Part shown: in pieces, positions 1-9,014 of the stretch
Numbering within the stretch: position 1 is the first letter of the stretch
How the letters are laid out: each line of letters starts with the position of its first letter
Origin: Rosettibacter sp964572725
GTDB lineage: Bacteria > Bacteroidota > Ignavibacteria > Ignavibacteriales > Melioribacteraceae
Assembly: GCA_964572725.1 (NCBI GenBank)
Contig: CAZNFW010000003.1
Span: forward strand, 43,787-107,786
Length of the DNA stretch: 64,000 nucleotides
Direction: 5' to 3'
The notes under the pieces: model-generated
The model's database searches: none
Told to the model about the DNA's origin: nothing
The model's input: the letters and a program-made list of their open reading frames with translations, nothing else
Made by a program: the position numbers and the translations under genes

Positions 1-1
1 T

Positions 2-784
2 AAAGGTCAAATTGTTGTATTAATACACACAGGTTCTCGAGGTCTGGGTTATCAAATTTGTGATGATTATTTGAAATTACTTGTTCAATCTGAAAAAAAA
101 TATGACTTTAAGCTTCCAGACAAACAACTTGCATGTGCACCAATTAAATCTCAGGAAGGGCAGGATTATCTAAGTGCTATGAGATGTGCTGCAAATTTTG
201 CATGGAATAATCGTCAAATAATTATGCATCTTGCCAAAAAAAGTTTTAAGGAAACATTTTCAATTTCAGATAATGAACTTGATTTTAAGTTAATTTATGA
301 TGTTTGTCATAACATTGCAAAAATAGAAGAGCATGTAATAGAAGATAAAAATGGAAAGCAAGTTACAAAAAAAGTTTGTGTGCATCGTAAAGGAGCCACA
401 CGTGCATTTCCTGAAGGCAGCAAATATATTCCTGAAAAATACAGAAATGTTGGTCAGCCAGTTTTAATACCCGGGGATATGGGAAGATATTCATTTGTTT
501 CAGTTGGAACACAAAGAGCAATGGAAGAAACATTTGGAAGTTCATGTCATGGTGCTGGCAGAGTTAAAAGTAGACATCAAGCAATGAAATCTGCAAAAGG
601 AAAAGATTTAATTAAAGAACTCTCAGATAGTGGAATTATTATTCAAGCAAAAGGTTATAAAACAATTGCAGAAGAAATGCCACAAGCTTACAAAGATGTT
701 TCAGAAGTTGTCAATGTAATGCACTTTGCAGGTATAAGCAACAAAGTTGCAAAATTAAAACCAGTTGGTGTAATCAAAGGATAA
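2..784 (+). CDS. rtcB: RNA-splicing ligase RtcB, C-terminal part (cut by window start)
   Basis: RtcB joins 2',3'-cyclic phosphate or 3'-phosphate RNA ends to 5'-OH ends through a GTP-derived guanylate intermediate and is used in RNA repair. The reading frame is open from base 2, so the gene begins outside the window; a TTG at 71 is only an internal codon. The first visible residues contain HTGSRGLG, a conserved RtcB metal/GTP-site segment. Further on, CHGAGR contains the histidine that is guanylylated in characterised family members. About 260 residues are visible of a family length near 480. It converges on rdgB with one base between the stops, so the two transcripts must meet. The identification is secure; the missing N-terminal half cannot be judged. 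Confidence 0.95.
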   Translation, partial: KGQIVVLIHTGSRGLGYQICDDYLKLLVQSEKKYDFKLPDKQLACAPIKSQEGQDYLSAMRCAANFAWNNRQIIMHLAKKSFKETFSISDNELDFKLIYDVCHNIAKIEEHVIEDKNGKQVTKKVCVHRKGATRAFPEGSKYIPEKYRNVGQPVLIPGDMGRYSFVSVGTQRAMEETFGSSCHGAGRVKSRHQAMKSAKGKDLIKELSDSGIIIQAKGYKTIAEEMPQAYKDVSEVVNVMHFAGISNKVAKLKPVGVIKG

Positions 785-785
785 T

Positions 786-1379
786 TTAAATTAAGTTATA
801 CAGCTTTTTTAATTCTACTAAAAGATTATTAAATGCCTTTGAGCGATGACTTATTTTATTTTTTTCCTCCAGACTAATTTCTGCAACGGTTCTATCATAA
901 CCATCAGGAATAAATAAAGGGTCATATCCAAAACCTTCTGTGCCTCTTGGTTCTTTAATTATTCTTCCATGTAATTCTCCTGATGCTTCAATTTTTCTAT
1001 TACCATCATAATATACTGCTACACAAACATATTTAGCTTTGTGAGGTTCAGGAAAATTCTTTAATTCATTGATTACTTTTAAGTTATTATCTTCATCTGT
1101 GCAATTTAAGCCAGCATATCTTGCAGAATGCACACCTGGTTTTCCACCTAATTGTTCTATAACAATACCTGAATCATCTGAAATTACAGGCTCTTTGTAA
1201 TAATCATAAATTGCTTTTGCTTTCAAGAATGCATTTTCACTGAATGTAGAACCTGTTTCTTCAATTTCAATATTTTTTCCAAGGTCATATAAAGAAATTA
1301 TTTCAAATGGTGAATTATCAAATATTGATTTTATTTCTTTAACCTTTCCTTTATTATTACTTGCCAGAATAATTTTCAT
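786..1379 (-). CDS. rdgB: XTP/dITP pyrophosphatase (RdgB/HAM1 family)
   Basis: The enzyme hydrolyses non-canonical purine nucleoside triphosphates (XTP, dITP, ITP) to monophosphates, keeping deaminated purines out of DNA and RNA. The 197-residue protein has the usual family length. It shows the N-terminal ASNNKGKVKEI nucleotide-binding stretch (residues 6-16), the acidic SDDSG metal site (67-71) followed by PGVHSARYAG, and GFGYDPLF near residue 150. Its start overlaps the stop of the AhpD-like gene upstream by one base, and uvrA lies just before that. The three genes therefore probably form a DNA-maintenance transcript led by uvrA. Confidence 0.95.
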   Translation of the reverse strand: MKIILASNNKGKVKEIKSIFDNSPFEIISLYDLGKNIEIEETGSTFSENAFLKAKAIYDYYKEPVISDDSGIVIEQLGGKPGVHSARYAGLNCTDEDNNLKVINELKNFPEPHKAKYVCVAVYYDGNRKIEASGELHGRIIKEPRGTEGFGYDPLFIPDGYDRTVAEISLEEKNKISHRSKAFNNLLVELKKLYNLI

Positions 1380-1738
1380 TAATTCTCCTTTTTCTTTTCT
1401 TCAAAAATTTCATCCATTTTTTCAATAGCGAACCGAAGATGAGGAATTACAATTGAACCGCCAACGATTAAGGCTATATTAAATGTTTCGTAAAGTTCTT
1501 CTTCGGTAGCACCTTCTTCTATTGACCTGTCAATATGGTAAAGAATGCAATCATTACATCTTAATACCATCGATGCTACCAATCCCATAAGCTCTTTAGT
1601 TTTTGCAGGAAGTGCACCATCGATATAAGCTTTGTTATCGAGGGCAAAAAATTTTTTAAAATCACTAAAATTGGAATTCAATATTCTTTCATTCATTTCT
1701 GAACGATATTTCCTGAATTCTTTAACAGTTGTTTTCAT
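1379..1738 (-). CDS. Carboxymuconolactone decarboxylase / AhpD-like protein
   Basis: This is a short all-alpha protein of 119 residues. It carries C61-N-D-C64 followed by H68, the CxxC...H arrangement used by AhpD-type peroxidase-partner proteins, and a family-typical helix ATEEELYETFNIA. By family knowledge it could reduce a peroxiredoxin or act as a general thiol oxidoreductase; the substrate cannot be told from sequence. No peroxiredoxin gene is adjacent. It lies between uvrA (10 bases upstream) and rdgB (one-base overlap), so it is probably co-transcribed with them. A decarboxylase role is unlikely given the redox cysteines. Confidence 0.85.
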   Translation of the reverse strand: MKTTVKEFRKYRSEMNERILNSNFSDFKKFFALDNKAYIDGALPAKTKELMGLVASMVLRCNDCILYHIDRSIEEGATEEELYETFNIALIVGGSIVIPHLRFAIEKMDEIFEEKKKEN

Positions 1739-1748
1739 TTTGCACCTG

Positions 1749-4580
1749 TTATTTTCTTGTTAATTCTTTTTTAAGAAATTTTCCTGTTATGCTGTGTTTA
1801 TTTTCTGCTACTTGTTCTGGCGTTCCTTCAGCAATTATTTGACCACCGTGTTCGCCTCCTCCGGGTCCCAAATCAATAATGTAATCTGCTACTTTAATTA
1901 CATCCATATTATGCTCTACCACAATAACAGTATTTCCTTTGTCAACAAGCTGGTTTAATACTTTTAGAAGAATCCTTACATCTTCAAAATGTAAACCTGT
2001 TGTTGGTTCATCAAGTACATACAAAGTTTTTCCAGTGCTTACTTTACTCAATTCGGTTGCTAATTTTACTCTTTGAGCTTCTCCTCCCGATAATGTTGTA
2101 GCCTGCTGACCTAATTTAATGTAACCAAGACCAACATCATACAAAGCTTTAATTTTACGATGCAGTACTGGATAATCTTCAAAAAAGTTTAAAGCCTCTT
2201 CTACAGTCATATTCAGTACATCAGAAATTGATTTTGTTTTATACAAAATTTCAAGAGTTTCACGATTATATCTTTTGCCGTTGCATGCTTCACATGTTAC
2301 ATAAACATCCGGGAGGAAGTTCATTTCTATTTTTTTCAAACCGTCGCCGTTGCATTCTTCACATCTCCCGCCGCTTACATTGAAACTGAATCTTCCTGCA
2401 GTATATCCTCTCATTTTTGATTCTGGCAATTGTGCAAACAACTCACGAATATGAGTAAACACACCTGTATACGTAGCAGGATTTGAACGGGGTGTTCTTC
2501 CAATTGGAGTTTGGTCTATCTCAATTATTTTATCAACATTTTCAAGACCTTTAATTTGTTTATAAGGAAGTGGAACAACTTTAGAATTATAAATTTTTTG
2601 ATATAATATTCTAACCAATGTTTCATTAATTAAAGAAGATTTTCCGGAACCACTCACTCCTGTTATTGCTACAAATGTTCCTAAAGGAATTTTAAGATTA
2701 ACATTCTTTAGATTATTTCCCGATGCACCAATAAGTTCAATAAATTTTCCATTCCCTTTTCTTCTTATTTCAGGAATTTCTATTTTCTTTTGATTCTTAA
2801 GATACTGAGCTGTAAGAGAATTTTTCCCGTCTGGTGATTTCAAAATATCTTCTGTTTTTCCATGCAAACAAACCTTTCCTCCGTGTTCGCCGGCAAGTGG
2901 TCCCAAATCAATTATATAATCCGAATTTTCTATTGTCTCTCTGTCATGTTCTACAACAATTACAGTATTTCCAAGATCACGCAAATTTTTTAATGAATTA
3001 ATCAACTTCATATTATCTGCCTGATGAAGTCCGATACTTGGTTCATCAAGCACATAAAGCACACCTGAAAGTTGAGAACCAATTTGTGTTGCAAGCCTGA
3101 TTCTTTGTGCTTCTCCACCTGATAATGTTCTTGCTGACCTGTTTAATGTTAGGTAATCAAGACCAACATTTATCAAGAATTCTAATCTTGTTTTAATTTC
3201 TTTTAAAATTTGTTTTGCAATTAATTCTTCTCGTTCTTGTAACTTAAGTTCTTTAAAAAATTTAAGAGCCTTTTCGATTGAAAGAGCAGTAACCTCTGCA
3301 ATATTTAATCCTCCAACTTTTACTGCAAGCGATTCTTTTTTTAATCTACCTCCATTGCATGTTGAACATGTCAATGTATTCATAAAAGATTCTGCCCATT
3401 CTCTAATTTTGTTAGAGGATGTATTTTCATAATAATGTTTTATATAATTTTTAACTCCGCTGAATTTGTGCATGTAAGTTACTTCTCTTCCGCCTCCATA
3501 AATGTATGTGAATGGAATTTTTTCTTTGGTTCCATTTAATAAAACATCTATTTGTTCACTGGTTAACTTATTCAAAGGAGCATCGAAAGAAAAACCAAAA
3601 TAATTTGCAATACCTTCGAGTTGATTAAATATCCAAATTGAACGAGGTTTGCCAAGCGGTGCAAGTCCTCCTTCATTAATTGATTTATCCCAATCTGGAA
3701 TAATTAAATTTACATCCAGTTCTTTCTTTTCTCCCAGACCATCACAATCAGGACAAGAACCATAAGGCGAATTAAATGAAAATGAATTAGGTGCTAATTC
3801 CTGATAACTAATTCCACAATGTGGGCAGGCAAAATTTCTGCTAAACCAAAAATCTTCATTCCCATCATTTACAATTATATTTCCGTTGCCATAGTTTAGT
3901 GCAACTTCCACAGATTGTCGAATTCTGTATCTCGAGCTTTGATTTACCTGAAGTCTGTCAACTACTATTTCAATATCATGAACTTTATATCGTTCTACTT
4001 TAAAATCGTCAATCAATTCATGAACAGTGCCATCTACTCTTACTCTTAAAAAACCATCTCGAATAATTTCCTGAAATAATTCACGATAATGACCTTTTCT
4101 TCCTCTAACAACTGGGGCAAGAATTAAAATTTTCTTCTCATTAAAATTGTTTAGAATATTGTCGATAATTTGGTCAGAAGACTGCTTTTCAACTGGTCTG
4201 CCACAATTATAACAAAATACTTTGCCAACTCTTGAATATAGCAAGCGCAAATAGTCATAAATTTCAGTAACAGTTCCAACAGTTGAACGAGGATTTGTAG
4301 CAGAAGATTTTTGTTCAATAGAAATGGTCGGGCTTAATCCTTCAATTAAATCAACATCTGGTTTTTCAAGAATATCCAGAAATTGACGGGCATACAGAGA
4401 CAACGACTCAATATACCTGCGCTGCCCTTCTGCATAAATAGTATCAAATGCCAGCGAAGATTTTCCAGAACCCGATAATCCTGTAATTACTACAAAAGAA
4501 TCACGGGGAATTTCTAAGTCTATATTCTTAAGATTATGTTCCCTTGCACCTTTAATTAATATTTTATTCAGTTGACTCAT
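1749..4580 (-). CDS. uvrA: Excinuclease ABC subunit A
   Basis: UvrA is the damage-recognition ATPase of nucleotide excision repair and hands damaged DNA to UvrB. The 943-residue length is typical. Two ABC modules are visible: Walker A GLSGSGKS at residues 34-41 and GVSGSGKS in the second half, and an ABC signature LSGGEAQR in each. Zinc-binding pairs are present as CPHC...CPDC in the first half and CEEC...CEAC in the second. No uvrB or uvrC is in the window. The gene heads a unit with the AhpD-like gene and rdgB and diverges from the YigZ gene at 4669. Confidence 0.98.
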   Translation of the reverse strand: MSQLNKILIKGAREHNLKNIDLEIPRDSFVVITGLSGSGKSSLAFDTIYAEGQRRYIESLSLYARQFLDILEKPDVDLIEGLSPTISIEQKSSATNPRSTVGTVTEIYDYLRLLYSRVGKVFCYNCGRPVEKQSSDQIIDNILNNFNEKKILILAPVVRGRKGHYRELFQEIIRDGFLRVRVDGTVHELIDDFKVERYKVHDIEIVVDRLQVNQSSRYRIRQSVEVALNYGNGNIIVNDGNEDFWFSRNFACPHCGISYQELAPNSFSFNSPYGSCPDCDGLGEKKELDVNLIIPDWDKSINEGGLAPLGKPRSIWIFNQLEGIANYFGFSFDAPLNKLTSEQIDVLLNGTKEKIPFTYIYGGGREVTYMHKFSGVKNYIKHYYENTSSNKIREWAESFMNTLTCSTCNGGRLKKESLAVKVGGLNIAEVTALSIEKALKFFKELKLQEREELIAKQILKEIKTRLEFLINVGLDYLTLNRSARTLSGGEAQRIRLATQIGSQLSGVLYVLDEPSIGLHQADNMKLINSLKNLRDLGNTVIVVEHDRETIENSDYIIDLGPLAGEHGGKVCLHGKTEDILKSPDGKNSLTAQYLKNQKKIEIPEIRRKGNGKFIELIGASGNNLKNVNLKIPLGTFVAITGVSGSGKSSLINETLVRILYQKIYNSKVVPLPYKQIKGLENVDKIIEIDQTPIGRTPRSNPATYTGVFTHIRELFAQLPESKMRGYTAGRFSFNVSGGRCEECNGDGLKKIEMNFLPDVYVTCEACNGKRYNRETLEILYKTKSISDVLNMTVEEALNFFEDYPVLHRKIKALYDVGLGYIKLGQQATTLSGGEAQRVKLATELSKVSTGKTLYVLDEPTTGLHFEDVRILLKVLNQLVDKGNTVIVVEHNMDVIKVADYIIDLGPGGGEHGGQIIAEGTPEQVAENKHSITGKFLKKELTRK

Positions 4581-4668
4581 TTATATAAATTTGTAAAAGT
4601 TCAATCTGTTATTTTAGATAAACATAAAACTAAAATCAATGCAATAATAAAAATCAATTTATAATAAC

Positions 4669-5292
4669 ATGAAAGCCCCTTTTTCTATCAAAACAATTTC
4701 AAATTTTACAGAATTCAGAATCAAAGAAAAAGGTTCACTATTTATTGCCATGAGTTTTCCAATAAATAATGAATCAGAAGCTGAAGAAGAACTGTCAAAA
4801 ATCAAGAAAAAATATTACGATGCAACTCATAATTGTTTTGCATATAAATTAACAGATGGAACAATTAAATACTCCGATGATGGTGAACCAAGTGGAACTG
4901 CAGGAATAAGAATTCTAAATGCGATTAATCATTTCGACTTAAATAACATTCTTATAATAGTTACAAGATATTTTGGAGGAACTAAATTAGGAGTTGGCTT
5001 GCTTGGAAAAACTTATTATGATGCAGCATATCAATGTCTGCTAAATTCCAAAATTTTAACAAAAACACTTTATAACAAATTAATTATCAGCTATAATTAT
5101 GATTCATCCAATATTATACATAAATGTATATCCAAATACAATGCTATAATTGAAAAAAATTTGTTCGATGAAATTCCCCGCATAGAATCACTTGTAGCTA
5201 TAGAAATAAAAGATAAATTTATAAATGAACTCAAATCACATATTCATAACAAAATTGAAATCAAGGAAACAGATTTTTTTACTTATCTTTAA
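4669..5292 (+). CDS. YigZ/IMPACT family protein
   Basis: This 207-residue protein has the UPF0029 (IMPACT) N-terminal fold, shown by DDGEPSGTAG followed by TRYFGGTKLGVGLL, the strongly conserved pair of the family. The C-terminal half fits the DUF1949 extension of bacterial YigZ. The molecular function in bacteria is not settled; the eukaryotic relative IMPACT modulates GCN2 on ribosomes. The gene diverges from uvrA and lies 102 bases upstream of the Rrf2 regulator on the same strand, which may or may not share its transcript. Confidence 0.9.
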   Translation: MKAPFSIKTISNFTEFRIKEKGSLFIAMSFPINNESEAEEELSKIKKKYYDATHNCFAYKLTDGTIKYSDDGEPSGTAGIRILNAINHFDLNNILIIVTRYFGGTKLGVGLLGKTYYDAAYQCLLNSKILTKTLYNKLIISYNYDSSNIIHKCISKYNAIIEKNLFDEIPRIESLVAIEIKDKFINELKSHIHNKIEIKETDFFTYL

Positions 5293-5394
5293 AAAATAAT
5301 CCTATTTTTTATTAAAAATTGACAATAAGTATTGATTTAATTAATTTCAATAAGGACATAAATCTCTTTTTAAAAATAATTTAATGGGAATAAT

Positions 5395-5823
5395 ATGATA
5401 TACACAAAAACAGGTGAATATGCTATTAGAGCCATTTTATTTCTGGCACGGCAGCCAAAAGAAAAATTAATTATGTCCTCTGAAATTGCAAAAAGCGAGG
5501 ATATTCCAGCTCACTATCTTGCAAAAATTTTACAAAGAATGGCTAAGTATGGATATGTTGATTCATTTAAAGGAAGAGGAGGAGGTTTCAGAATAACTGA
5601 ACTTGCCAAAAAAAGTTCAATACTCGAAATTGTTGAAAGAGTTGAAGGACCTGTAATTAACTTAAAATGTGTTACTGGCTTAAAAGAATGCTCAGAAGAA
5701 AATCCCTGTCCACTTCATGATGAATGGGCAGATTTAAGAAACAGAATTTATAATTTGATATCGAGCAAATCCGTGCAGGAAGTAGCAGAAAAGTATGCAG
5801 AGACATTAAGCAAACACAAATAA
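5395..5823 (+). CDS. Rrf2-family transcriptional regulator with Fe-S cysteines
   Basis: This is a winged-helix regulator of the Rrf2 family, which includes IscR and NsrR. It has 142 residues, a usual length. The N-terminus starts MIYTKTGEYAIRA, the recognition helix region reads PAHYLAKILQ, and the wing has KGRGGGF. Three cysteines (C92, C99, C105) have the spacing used to hold an Fe-S cluster in IscR/NsrR-type members, so the protein probably senses iron-sulfur status, nitric oxide or redox state. The target genes are not evident. A strong hairpin terminator follows 8 bases after the stop. Confidence 0.93.
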   Translation: MIYTKTGEYAIRAILFLARQPKEKLIMSSEIAKSEDIPAHYLAKILQRMAKYGYVDSFKGRGGGFRITELAKKSSILEIVERVEGPVINLKCVTGLKECSEENPCPLHDEWADLRNRIYNLISSKSVQEVAEKYAETLSKHK

Positions 5824-5831
5824 GAACATTT

Positions 5832-5875
5832 AGAGGTTGTTTGAAAGGTAATAAATTACTTTTTAAACAGCCTCT
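5832..5875. terminator. Bidirectional hairpin terminator
   Basis: An 11-base stem (AGAGGTTGTTT with AAACAGCCTCT, one G-T wobble) encloses a second, weaker inverted repeat built on GGTAAT/ATTACT. The tail is TTTATTTATT on the plus strand. It sits exactly between the convergent Rrf2 gene and the unknown gene ending at 5876, so it could end both transcripts. Confidence 0.75.
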
Positions 5876-6295
5876 TTATTTATTATCATTAAAGTAATAT
5901 TTCAAATAGACCAAATCACTGCATAAGTCATTTAAAGAATTCATGCTTTGTATTGTCAGCTGGAAAAATTTTTCTTTATAAATTGTCTTTAAAAATTGAT
6001 TTGCATTTTCCAACAGGTTTTCTAAAATATTTTTTATTTCTTGAATACTTTTCAAGTATTCATTTTTTAATGAATTAAAATATTCTTCTTCAAGAGTATT
6101 ATCTCTGTTCTGAATTATTCTCAAAACCCCTTGTGAAAATTTTGCATGGAAAGCAAGTTCTTCAAGTTTGTTAATCTTATTGTTACTTAATGCAAGCTCT
6201 ATGATTCGCAGTAGATCTTCTTTGTTTTTAAGTTTTCCTTTTGCCAAATCTTCAATTGTATTGCAAATTTTCTCTGATTCTAATTTATAATCCAT
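5876..6295 (-). CDS. Hypothetical helical protein
   Basis: I do not recognise this 139-residue protein. It is rich in Leu, Lys, Glu and Asn, has no signal peptide or membrane segment, and is predicted by eye to be all helical with coiled-coil-like stretches. Its ATG overlaps the stop codon of the methyltransferase upstream (TAATG), so the two are translationally coupled. It is the last gene of the lepA-lepB-protease-methyltransferase unit, ending directly at the terminator hairpin. Confidence 0.7.
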   Translation of the reverse strand: MDYKLESEKICNTIEDLAKGKLKNKEDLLRIIELALSNNKINKLEELAFHAKFSQGVLRIIQNRDNTLEEEYFNSLKNEYLKSIQEIKNILENLLENANQFLKTIYKEKFFQLTIQSMNSLNDLCSDLVYLKYYFNDNK

Positions 6296-6936
6296 TATAA
6301 TTTTACTCCTAAGCCAATTCCATCTCCAACTGGTAAAATTATACTTTGAAGTGAGTTATGGTTTAAAAATAGTTTATTAAATTCTCTAATAATTTTAGCA
6401 GAATTTTTATAGGCAGCAGGAACTGCATTTGATGCTGCATACCCATGCCAGAGTAAATTATCAATAAAAATTACTCCATGTTTTTTCAATATCATTAATG
6501 AATAATAAAACAATTTTTCATAATCCTGTTTGTCTGCATCTAAAAATATCAGGTCATACTTTTTTGTAAGCGAAGGAAGAATATCAAGCGCATTGCCTTC
6601 TATCAAATTAATTTTAGATTCCAATCCAGCCTTTTGAATAAATTTACTTGCAAGAGAAATATTATCAAGACTTTTTTCTATTGTGTCAATAACAGCTTTC
6701 TTTTTAAGTTTTCTTGCTATTCTAATTGAAGAGTATGCAATAGCAGTTCCAATTTCAAGAACACGCTTTGGTCTAATAATCAAAATTAATTGTTCTAAAA
6801 ATTCTGCGGCTTTCCAATCAAGAATGGGAATATTATTAACCTTTGCAAATTCTTCCATTTCTTTAATTATCGGGTCTTGATTACTGCGAAGTGATTCGAG
6901 ATATTTTAATTGATTTTCATAAATTATTTTACTCAT
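6295..6936 (-). CDS. SAM-dependent O-methyltransferase (family 3)
   Basis: The 213-residue protein has the class I methyltransferase fold of the caffeoyl-CoA/catechol O-methyltransferase family. Visible motifs are the SAM-binding loop VLEIGTAIAYSS, the acidic strand LIFLDADKQDY (metal-binding Asp in the family), and IDNLLWHG. Such enzymes methylate hydroxyls on small aromatic or tRNA substrates; the related TrmR (YrrM) modifies 5-hydroxyuridine in tRNA. Which substrate applies here is not determined. The start follows the protease stop by only 5 bases, so it is co-transcribed. Confidence 0.9.
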   Translation of the reverse strand: MSKIIYENQLKYLESLRSNQDPIIKEMEEFAKVNNIPILDWKAAEFLEQLILIIRPKRVLEIGTAIAYSSIRIARKLKKKAVIDTIEKSLDNISLASKFIQKAGLESKINLIEGNALDILPSLTKKYDLIFLDADKQDYEKLFYYSLMILKKHGVIFIDNLLWHGYAASNAVPAAYKNSAKIIREFNKLFLNHNSLQSIILPVGDGIGLGVKL

Positions 6937-6941
6937 AAAAA

Positions 6942-8972
6942 CTATTTTAAATAGACCATTTTTTTTGCAAAAATATTACCATTAATTTTTAATACATACA
7001 AGTATGAACCGCTTGCAATATTTTTACCTTCATCATTAGTTCCATTCCAGTAAAAAATATTTTTGCCCGTTAAAGCATTATCAGCAAAAAGAGTTTTAAT
7101 TTTCTGACCAATAAAATCATATATAATTAATTCTGCATAAGCATTATCAACAGAATAAAATTCAATTCTTGTTTGATTATTGAATGGATTAGGATAATTA
7201 TTATATAAATAATAATTGGATGGAATTGGTTCATCGACTTGAATTGTATCGACAACACTGTAAACACTATAGTGAATTAATAAAGAACCATAATTAAATT
7301 CGTATGAGCCAATTTGAGGTTCTTGCATTTTGCCATTTTTATTTTCGTAGGAAAAATAAAAACTTACTTTTTTGCCTGATGAAATTGAAGGAAGAGTAAA
7401 TTTATATTTCAAATTACCATCATAAATCATTTGAGCAGATTGATAATTTTGGTTATCAATTTTATAATAAATAATAACAGGTTTTAATTTATCGAGAGTA
7501 GAGTCAACAAAAATTTTATTTAATATAAATTGATTGTTTATTTTTTCAAGATTTGGAAATGATATTGCTCTTTGTGCAGAAATTAATCCATAACCTTTAT
7601 GATTATCCGGTTGAATTGCATTATCACCGCTTTCAAGCATAATCTGGCGGATTTGATAATTTGTTAGATGAGGAAAAGCAGATTTGAGAAGAGCTGCAAC
7701 TCCCGCAGCAATTGGAGTTGCATAAGAAGTTCCGTTCCCAAAAGCATAACCTCCGCCAGCTACTGCAAAGTAAACATATGACCCTTGAGCAACAATTTCT
7801 GGTTTAATTCTACCATCCGAAGTTGGACCTCGACTGCTAAAAGCAGTAACAATATTATTTGTGTCAACAGCTCCTACTGCAATTACATTAAATGCATCTG
7901 CAGGAGAAACAATCTTGCCATATTTATTATCTCCAAATTTTGCGCCCCAGTCAGAATTTCCTTCGTTGCCTGCTGCTGTAAATGTTGTAACTCCTCTTTG
8001 AAATGCAAGATTAACTGCTTTAGCTACAATTGTCGTTTCACCATTCATATCTTGAAAAGTGTAAGAATATCCTGTATCAAATGTGTTATATCCAAGTGAA
8101 CTGCTTATTATATCAACACCTTGTGCTTCCATCCATTCTAATGCAGCAGCATAATTATCTTCTTCAACATGAGTTTCAGTTGGTACATACTCAGTTTTTG
8201 CTAAAAGGAACTCTGCACCATAAGCTGGTCCTATTAAATTTCCATTATCAAATCCTCCAATAATTGAAAATACAGCAGTGCCGTGTCTATCTTGATTTGG
8301 CGCATCATCTTTTGAAGAATCATTTTCTGTTAAACTATCATTCTGAATAAAATCTCTTTCTGCTATTACTTTTGCATTTTTTAAGGCAGGATGATTTTTC
8401 CATCTGAATCCTGTGTCAAGCAATCCTATCAAAACACCGTTGCCATTAATTCCAAGATTATGTACAACAGGAATTTCTGAAAGTAAATTTTGTTTTAATG
8501 ATGGTCCATAGTTCAATACATTATTTGACTTTTCTAAAACTTGTTGAAAATTTTTTTGCTCAGTTTCTACAGGTTCAATTCGTTTAAGAAGTTTAACCTT
8601 TTCAACACTCTTTACAAACGACAATTTTTCAACTTTATTCTTTTGTTCATCACTTAAATAACATGAAACAGCATCAAACCATTTTAATGTGTGAATAATT
8701 TTGATACCCAAATCTTCTAATTGTTGAATGTACTCATTGTTTACCGGCAGGTCTTCAAAAGTAATATAATTTTCATCTCCATTAACTGCTTTTCTTCGCT
8801 CGATTGCTTTTGGAGATAATTCTTTTTCAACCTGCAAAAATATTTTAGAATCTTTTTTGAGAAGTTGTGACTCGGGAATGCCTTTGTCTTTAAAGTAAAT
8901 AAAATACTTTGTTTGTGCAGAAGCAGTAACAATTAATATCAGAAAAAAAATTGTAGCAAAAAAATGTTTCAT
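6942..8972 (-). CDS. Secreted S8 (subtilisin-like) peptidase with type IX sorting domain
   Basis: This 676-residue serine protease starts with a signal peptide ending near SAQ20. A propeptide-like region follows (about 21-165). The subtilase triad is complete: D186 in LLDTG, H230 in DRHGT, and S416 in GTSYATP, with the oxyanion Asn336 in AAGNEG. The last 80 residues form a type IX secretion C-terminal domain with NNYPNPFNNQTRIEF and a final SGSYLYVLK...KKMVYLK pattern. The protein should therefore cross the outer membrane and stay on the surface or be released. It lies 42 bases after lepB in the lepA unit. Confidence 0.95.
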   Translation of the reverse strand: MKHFFATIFFLILIVTASAQTKYFIYFKDKGIPESQLLKKDSKIFLQVEKELSPKAIERRKAVNGDENYITFEDLPVNNEYIQQLEDLGIKIIHTLKWFDAVSCYLSDEQKNKVEKLSFVKSVEKVKLLKRIEPVETEQKNFQQVLEKSNNVLNYGPSLKQNLLSEIPVVHNLGINGNGVLIGLLDTGFRWKNHPALKNAKVIAERDFIQNDSLTENDSSKDDAPNQDRHGTAVFSIIGGFDNGNLIGPAYGAEFLLAKTEYVPTETHVEEDNYAAALEWMEAQGVDIISSSLGYNTFDTGYSYTFQDMNGETTIVAKAVNLAFQRGVTTFTAAGNEGNSDWGAKFGDNKYGKIVSPADAFNVIAVGAVDTNNIVTAFSSRGPTSDGRIKPEIVAQGSYVYFAVAGGGYAFGNGTSYATPIAAGVAALLKSAFPHLTNYQIRQIMLESGDNAIQPDNHKGYGLISAQRAISFPNLEKINNQFILNKIFVDSTLDKLKPVIIYYKIDNQNYQSAQMIYDGNLKYKFTLPSISSGKKVSFYFSYENKNGKMQEPQIGSYEFNYGSLLIHYSVYSVVDTIQVDEPIPSNYYLYNNYPNPFNNQTRIEFYSVDNAYAELIIYDFIGQKIKTLFADNALTGKNIFYWNGTNDEGKNIASGSYLYVLKINGNIFAKKMVYLK

Positions 8973-9014
8973 AATAATTAAGTAGAAGATGAATATGTTA
9001 TATTTTGATTAAAC

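Noticed and set aside
7785..8263. Cys-rich plus-strand ORFs opposite the subtilase gene
   Set aside because: They mirror the conserved protease core codons in another frame and have no ribosome-binding site or family pattern.
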